This document shows, one piece after another, positions 41,277-44,293 of a stretch of 44,293 nucleotides of DNA (position 1 is the stretch's first letter; every line of letters starts with the position of its first letter). Source of the DNA: Nostoc sp. FACHB-892 (GTDB lineage: Bacteria; Cyanobacteriota; Cyanobacteriia; Cyanobacteriales; Nostocaceae); assembly GCF_014698795.1 (NCBI RefSeq), contig NZ_JACJTR010000048.1, positions 1 to 44,293 on the forward strand. Direction: 5' to 3'. The position numbers were made by a program, and so were the translations under genes. The notes under the pieces were generated by a model. It did not search any database and had not been told where the DNA came from. It was given only the letters and a program-made list of their open reading frames with translations.

Positions 41277-41397
41277 GGTAGTGACCAGTGACCTGGTTTC
41301 CTAGTAATAGGTATCACCGTAGCAGTTGCTATAGCATTGTTTCAAAGTGTTTTTCACGGCTAGAAAAACTACATCAGCACTACAAAAGGGCTTTTAA

Positions 41398-43203
41398 TTA
41401 AAGACTCAATTCATCATCCTGCTGGCGTTGCTGTTGCTGCTGTTGCCTTAACTGCTGCCCATAATCAATAAGCTGCTGATTCCAATCGCTAGCTTTGCAC
41501 TTGAGCCGCTTGGACTGTGGCAGTAGTTCCTTGGTAGCCCGTGCAGCTGCATTGCCAGCATCATCCGAGTCAAAAGCCACTTGTACATTAGGAATATTCT
41601 GCAATTGCTCTACTGGTAAGCTTTTGGGATTATCTACCGCCATGTACAGCGTTCTATTGGGTGGCACGTCGCCTCTAAGCTGATATTCCAGCATGGCAAA
41701 AGACACGGCATCGATAGGCGATTTTAAAAGCACCACTTTCTCTACAGGTTCAGTTGGCTGTCCGCCTAAGCGGAAGTGAAACCAGCCCTCACGCCTAACT
41801 GTTCCTTTCTCGTAGCCCTTAAACGTGTTGTTCTCGCCCCGTGTCCCCCGCAGGAATGCTCCTATTGCCTGGGGTTCTTCGCCAAGATTCCGCATGACGA
41901 ACACAGCGTTTTGCTGGTCATCAGCGTAAACTAACCCCCTTTTATGCAGAAGTTCCACAAAATTTTCAGGTATTCCCCGTTTCTGGGTCAGGTAGTTGGA
42001 GACAGAAGACCACTTGCTTTTTTCCTCAACAGGTAGCTGAAACGGGGTTCGCGGTTCAGTCTGAATAATGTCAGCAGCCCTGTTCTTAACGTGAGCGATC
42101 GCTGCCCGTTCTACCCCAGCTTCCCCAAAACGCTCATGTAACCAGACAACCGCCTGCCGAAAATTGCAATTGTTAACGTGCATCACCAAATCAATCGCAC
42201 CACCTGATCCCTTTTGTTGATCGGGGGCGAAGTCGTAGAATTTGGACCCATCTATATTAATGATGTGTCCGTGACCCTTCCATTTTCCTTCCTCGTGGTG
42301 TAGCCCCAACTCCCAGGCGACATCCTCTAAGGCCAAGTCACGCAGTTGTTGGGTTTTCAATTCCAGCTCGCGCACAATTTCTTCTGGCCGTTGTCGTTCC
42401 TTCTCGCTGGCCCTAGCCCGTTGCTCTGCCCTCTCTAGTCGCTCTTGCATGAAAGCGCGGTCAGCCAGTTGGTGGTTGAGGACATGGAATTGGTGATCAT
42501 TCTGAATCCGGGCAACGTAATTTGTAGCTGATTCAAAAGGTTCGGGTTCAAGTTTTTTATTCGACCAGACGTTGTTTAGTGGTTCACTGTTAACAGCTTG
42601 GTAATATTCCTTTACTTTGGTGTGGGTTGCCTTACTGCCCTTGACCCCTCGTTCAATGCCCAAAGGAGCGAGTGCAGCAGCATAACTATCTTGGAGTTTC
42701 GATAACTTAATGCTGGCAGCACGACCATTACCCCCAAACATTTCTTTGTGGCTTAACTGCTTAGTTTTCTCGTTGATGGGTACAACATAGGCATGAATGT
42801 GGGGAGTAGCTTCATCCAAATGCAATTCTGCCCTGACGCACTTATCACCATAGTTGTTGACTAGCCAACTGCGAGAAGCCTTAACAAAGTCCAACATTCG
42901 GGGATTATCCCATTCGCCGGCTTTTGATGGATTATCGGGGCGAAAATATTCTGGGGATGCTGAAAGAAAAATATCGCTACACAGCACGGCATCCTTGCGC
43001 GGTTTGTGTAAAGTTGTGTTGGCTATCTTGTTTTTCACCAAAACTTCAAGCGGTGAATCATCCTCCATGCCAATCAGCCGGATATTTTTTTTAGTGGTGT
43101 CGGCATTTGGGGTATCTTGTAAACGTGCGGTATGCTTCTCGCTACCGCCAATGTTGCCGAAAGACTTGAGTTTTTCAACGCGCAGAATCGCTAAAGCCAC
43201 CAT
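41398..43203 (-). CDS. MobV-family relaxase fused to a TOPRIM region
   Basis: A 601-residue protein from ATG 43203 (MVALAILRVEKLKSFGNIGG), the usual MobV N-terminus; a longer open frame upstream is Cys-rich and unsupported. The metal-binding motif HLDEATPHIHAYV (about 127-139) marks the nicking domain. Coiled-coil Arg/Glu-rich sequence follows (RLERAEQRARASEKERQ). The C-terminal third (YDFAPDQQKGSGGAIDLVMH, VVLLKSPIDAVSFAML, VAFDSDDAGNAAAR near 540) is the DUF3991/TOPRIM type seen in primases. It would nick oriT and perhaps prime the transferred strand. No other conjugation genes except the possible coupling ATPase. Confidence 0.92.
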   Translation of the reverse strand: MVALAILRVEKLKSFGNIGGSEKHTARLQDTPNADTTKKNIRLIGMEDDSPLEVLVKNKIANTTLHKPRKDAVLCSDIFLSASPEYFRPDNPSKAGEWDNPRMLDFVKASRSWLVNNYGDKCVRAELHLDEATPHIHAYVVPINEKTKQLSHKEMFGGNGRAASIKLSKLQDSYAAALAPLGIERGVKGSKATHTKVKEYYQAVNSEPLNNVWSNKKLEPEPFESATNYVARIQNDHQFHVLNHQLADRAFMQERLERAEQRARASEKERQRPEEIVRELELKTQQLRDLALEDVAWELGLHHEEGKWKGHGHIINIDGSKFYDFAPDQQKGSGGAIDLVMHVNNCNFRQAVVWLHERFGEAGVERAAIAHVKNRAADIIQTEPRTPFQLPVEEKSKWSSVSNYLTQKRGIPENFVELLHKRGLVYADDQQNAVFVMRNLGEEPQAIGAFLRGTRGENNTFKGYEKGTVRREGWFHFRLGGQPTEPVEKVVLLKSPIDAVSFAMLEYQLRGDVPPNRTLYMAVDNPKSLPVEQLQNIPNVQVAFDSDDAGNAAARATKELLPQSKRLKCKASDWNQQLIDYGQQLRQQQQQQRQQDDELSL

Positions 43204-43614
43204 TCTTTTTTCTCGGATTTTACAGGTGTGCCAATGGGGTGCAAACTCCCCGCAGGGGCGAACGCAACTTCTGTGTTCTGAGCGGAGCGAAGAATGGGCG
43301 CAGCCCACCCGCAGGGCGCGGAAGTGTAGTGAGTACATACACCAACAACATGGTACACCGAGGCGAAATTCTGCGGCAACAGCACCCACTCCCGCTACTC
43401 GCGCGACCTCTTGGCACAATAATAGTGCAACTCAGCACAAATATTGAGCAACTTGGCACAATTTGGTCAGCCGAAATCAGCATTTAGGGTGATGATGCGA
43501 GGTGAATCACGAGTGCCAGATTGTGCTAAATTGGTGCGGTATCTGCACTGTTTTAGTGCCAATCTGCTCTAAATCTGCACTAAGATCAGATCATCGTTTT
43601 AACCAGCTTTTTGC
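43204..43614. promoter_or_regulatory. Relaxase/parM divergent region: candidate oriT and parC-like repeats
   Basis: oriT of MobV plasmids is usually just upstream of the relaxase, so it may lie at 43204-43410; I see only short stems (CCCCGCAGGGG). From 43411 to 43581 GTGC/GCAC-containing repeats recur: TTGGCACAAT at 43411 and 43453, AGTGCCA at 43512 and 43555, ATCTGCACT at 43541 and 43573. They immediately precede the actin-like gene and are a candidate centromere/operator for it. AGGCGAAATT at 43361 resembles the ParA-locus repeat. Confidence 0.45.
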
Positions 43615-44293
43615 ATGACTGACATTTTCCTCAGCGTGGACGTTGGCGGGTCACAAACTAAGATAATTTATCAAGTGGATGACCAGACTAAACCAAATTA
43701 TGTTCTGCTGCCACCAGCGATAGAAGAGATTACTAAGGATAAACTCAATTTTTTCATGGAACGCTTGGGCTGGATTGGTAGCCCCTCACCAGACCAACAA
43801 CTGTGGATCGAGTGGAATAACAGAGTGGTGGTATTGGGTGAGTTCGCGGCTAACTTTGATCCGCTTGACCGGATTAAGGAACTCAAATATGAGAATGCCT
43901 TGTGGAAGGTACTGGGGGCTGTTGGCTTAATTGTTGAACTAAGCTTAGTTAAGGTGACAGCGAAAAAACAAATTAATTTGGAGTTGGCGTTACTTCTGCC
44001 GTGGAATGAGTACAGCGATCGCCGTCGCTTTGAAGAACAGTTACGGGTGATGCTGGCTAATTTTACGGTACGCAAACAATATTTAAAGGTGAACCTAGAG
44101 CGTTTCTTGTGCCGTCCTGAAGGTGGGGGATTAGCAGCACTGCGAATCAAACAGCAGGGGGTAGACTGGTTACGCACTTCCCAACTGGCGGTGTTGATGT
44201 TTGGTCACAGGAACACGACAGCACTTTATTTTGACCGGGGGCAACTGAAGCTGGGGGATAGTCCACTGTTGGGCTTTGCCAATATGTTGGATA
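43615..44293 (+). CDS. ParM/StbA-type actin-like ATPase, N-terminal part (cut by window end)
   Basis: 226 codons open from ATG 43615 to the window end. FLSVDVGGSQTKIIYQV is the first phosphate motif; LAVLMFGHRNTTALYFDRG occupies the second phosphate region. The expected adenosine motif is not reached. The C-terminal part at 1-220 would complete it, but a direct join of the ends shifts the frame, and by family length about 60-80 residues seem missing between them. It would drive plasmid segregation with the 217-681 partner. GTGC/GCAC repeats upstream fit a centromere-promoter. Confidence 0.8.
   Translation, partial: MTDIFLSVDVGGSQTKIIYQVDDQTKPNYVLLPPAIEEITKDKLNFFMERLGWIGSPSPDQQLWIEWNNRVVVLGEFAANFDPLDRIKELKYENALWKVLGAVGLIVELSLVKVTAKKQINLELALLLPWNEYSDRRRFEEQLRVMLANFTVRKQYLKVNLERFLCRPEGGGLAALRIKQQGVDWLRTSQLAVLMFGHRNTTALYFDRGQLKLGDSPLLGFANMLD

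Noticed and set aside
43204..43419. N-terminal extension of the relaxase frame and antisense frames here
   Set aside because: The extension is Cys/Arg-rich with no start signal; MVALAILRVEK at 43203 is the normal MobV start. The plus-strand frames are shadows.
1..44293. A perfectly closed circle
   Set aside because: Joining the ends puts the two parts of the ParM-like gene in different frames and leaves an apparently missing middle section, so exact closure is not supported.

Overview
The window looks like most of a cyanobacterial plasmid, probably from a Nostoc-type filamentous species. The grounds are: scattered HIP1 octamers (GCGATCGC, for example at 2191, 7699, 27310 and 29783), short tandem GGGGGAGCA repeats of the kind found in heterocystous cyanobacteria, PEP-CTERM proteins, and many plasmid-maintenance genes with no chromosomal housekeeping gene or rRNA/tRNA. 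One end holds the N-terminal part of a ParM-type actin-like gene (43615-44293, +) and the other the C-terminal part of one (1-220, +). This suggests a circular replicon cut inside that gene, although the two frames do not join directly, so some bases are probably missing.

Layout. 1-681: end of the ParM-like gene and its partner. 881-5097: accessory genes, one of them disrupted by an ISAzo13-type insertion sequence (2541-4301). 5343-7420: exported alpha/beta hydrolase and AraC regulator. 7755-10070: ParA/AT-hook partition pair and a VapBC-type toxin-antitoxin, surrounded by dispersed GGCGAAA repeats. 10359-14791: minus-strand cluster of a monooxygenase-fold protein, three exported VOC proteins and a Tat-type SDR, divergent from a LysR regulator and preceded by duplicated operator-like sequences. 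14849-16895: tyrosine recombinase, a four-helix-bundle gene between inverted short-repeat arrays, and a recombinase relic. 17461-22031: two PEP-CTERM proteins, HxlR regulator, chimeric GNAT, and a response regulator carrying an internal stop codon.

22241-27935 (minus) is a tightly packed operon of about nine genes. It runs from a ParM-like actin ATPase through small unknown and membrane proteins to a membrane-anchored FtsK/TraD-type ATPase, and is divergent from a ribbon-helix-helix gene with operator repeats. 28645-33062 holds a membrane-associated unknown protein, a small Zn-ribbon protein and a 1056-residue primase-helicase, the best candidate for the replication protein. 33566-36911 holds a DUF7219-like protein, an exported EndoU ribonuclease with a possible immunity protein, a group II intron relic and an unknown protein. 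37836-37999 has two arrays of 11-bp repeats around a palindrome, laid out like the parC centromere of plasmid R1. 38271-43203 encodes a Cache/HAMP/PAS/GGDEF/EAL protein and a MobV relaxase fused to a TOPRIM region.

Taken together, the replicon seems to carry its own replication (primase-helicase), up to three segregation modules, mobilisation (relaxase plus possible coupling ATPase, with no other recognisable type IV secretion genes) and an accessory cargo of exported enzymes, regulators and a toxin. The strongest unexplained signals are the 11-bp repeat arrays, the actin/ATPase operon and the exported VOC/SDR cluster.
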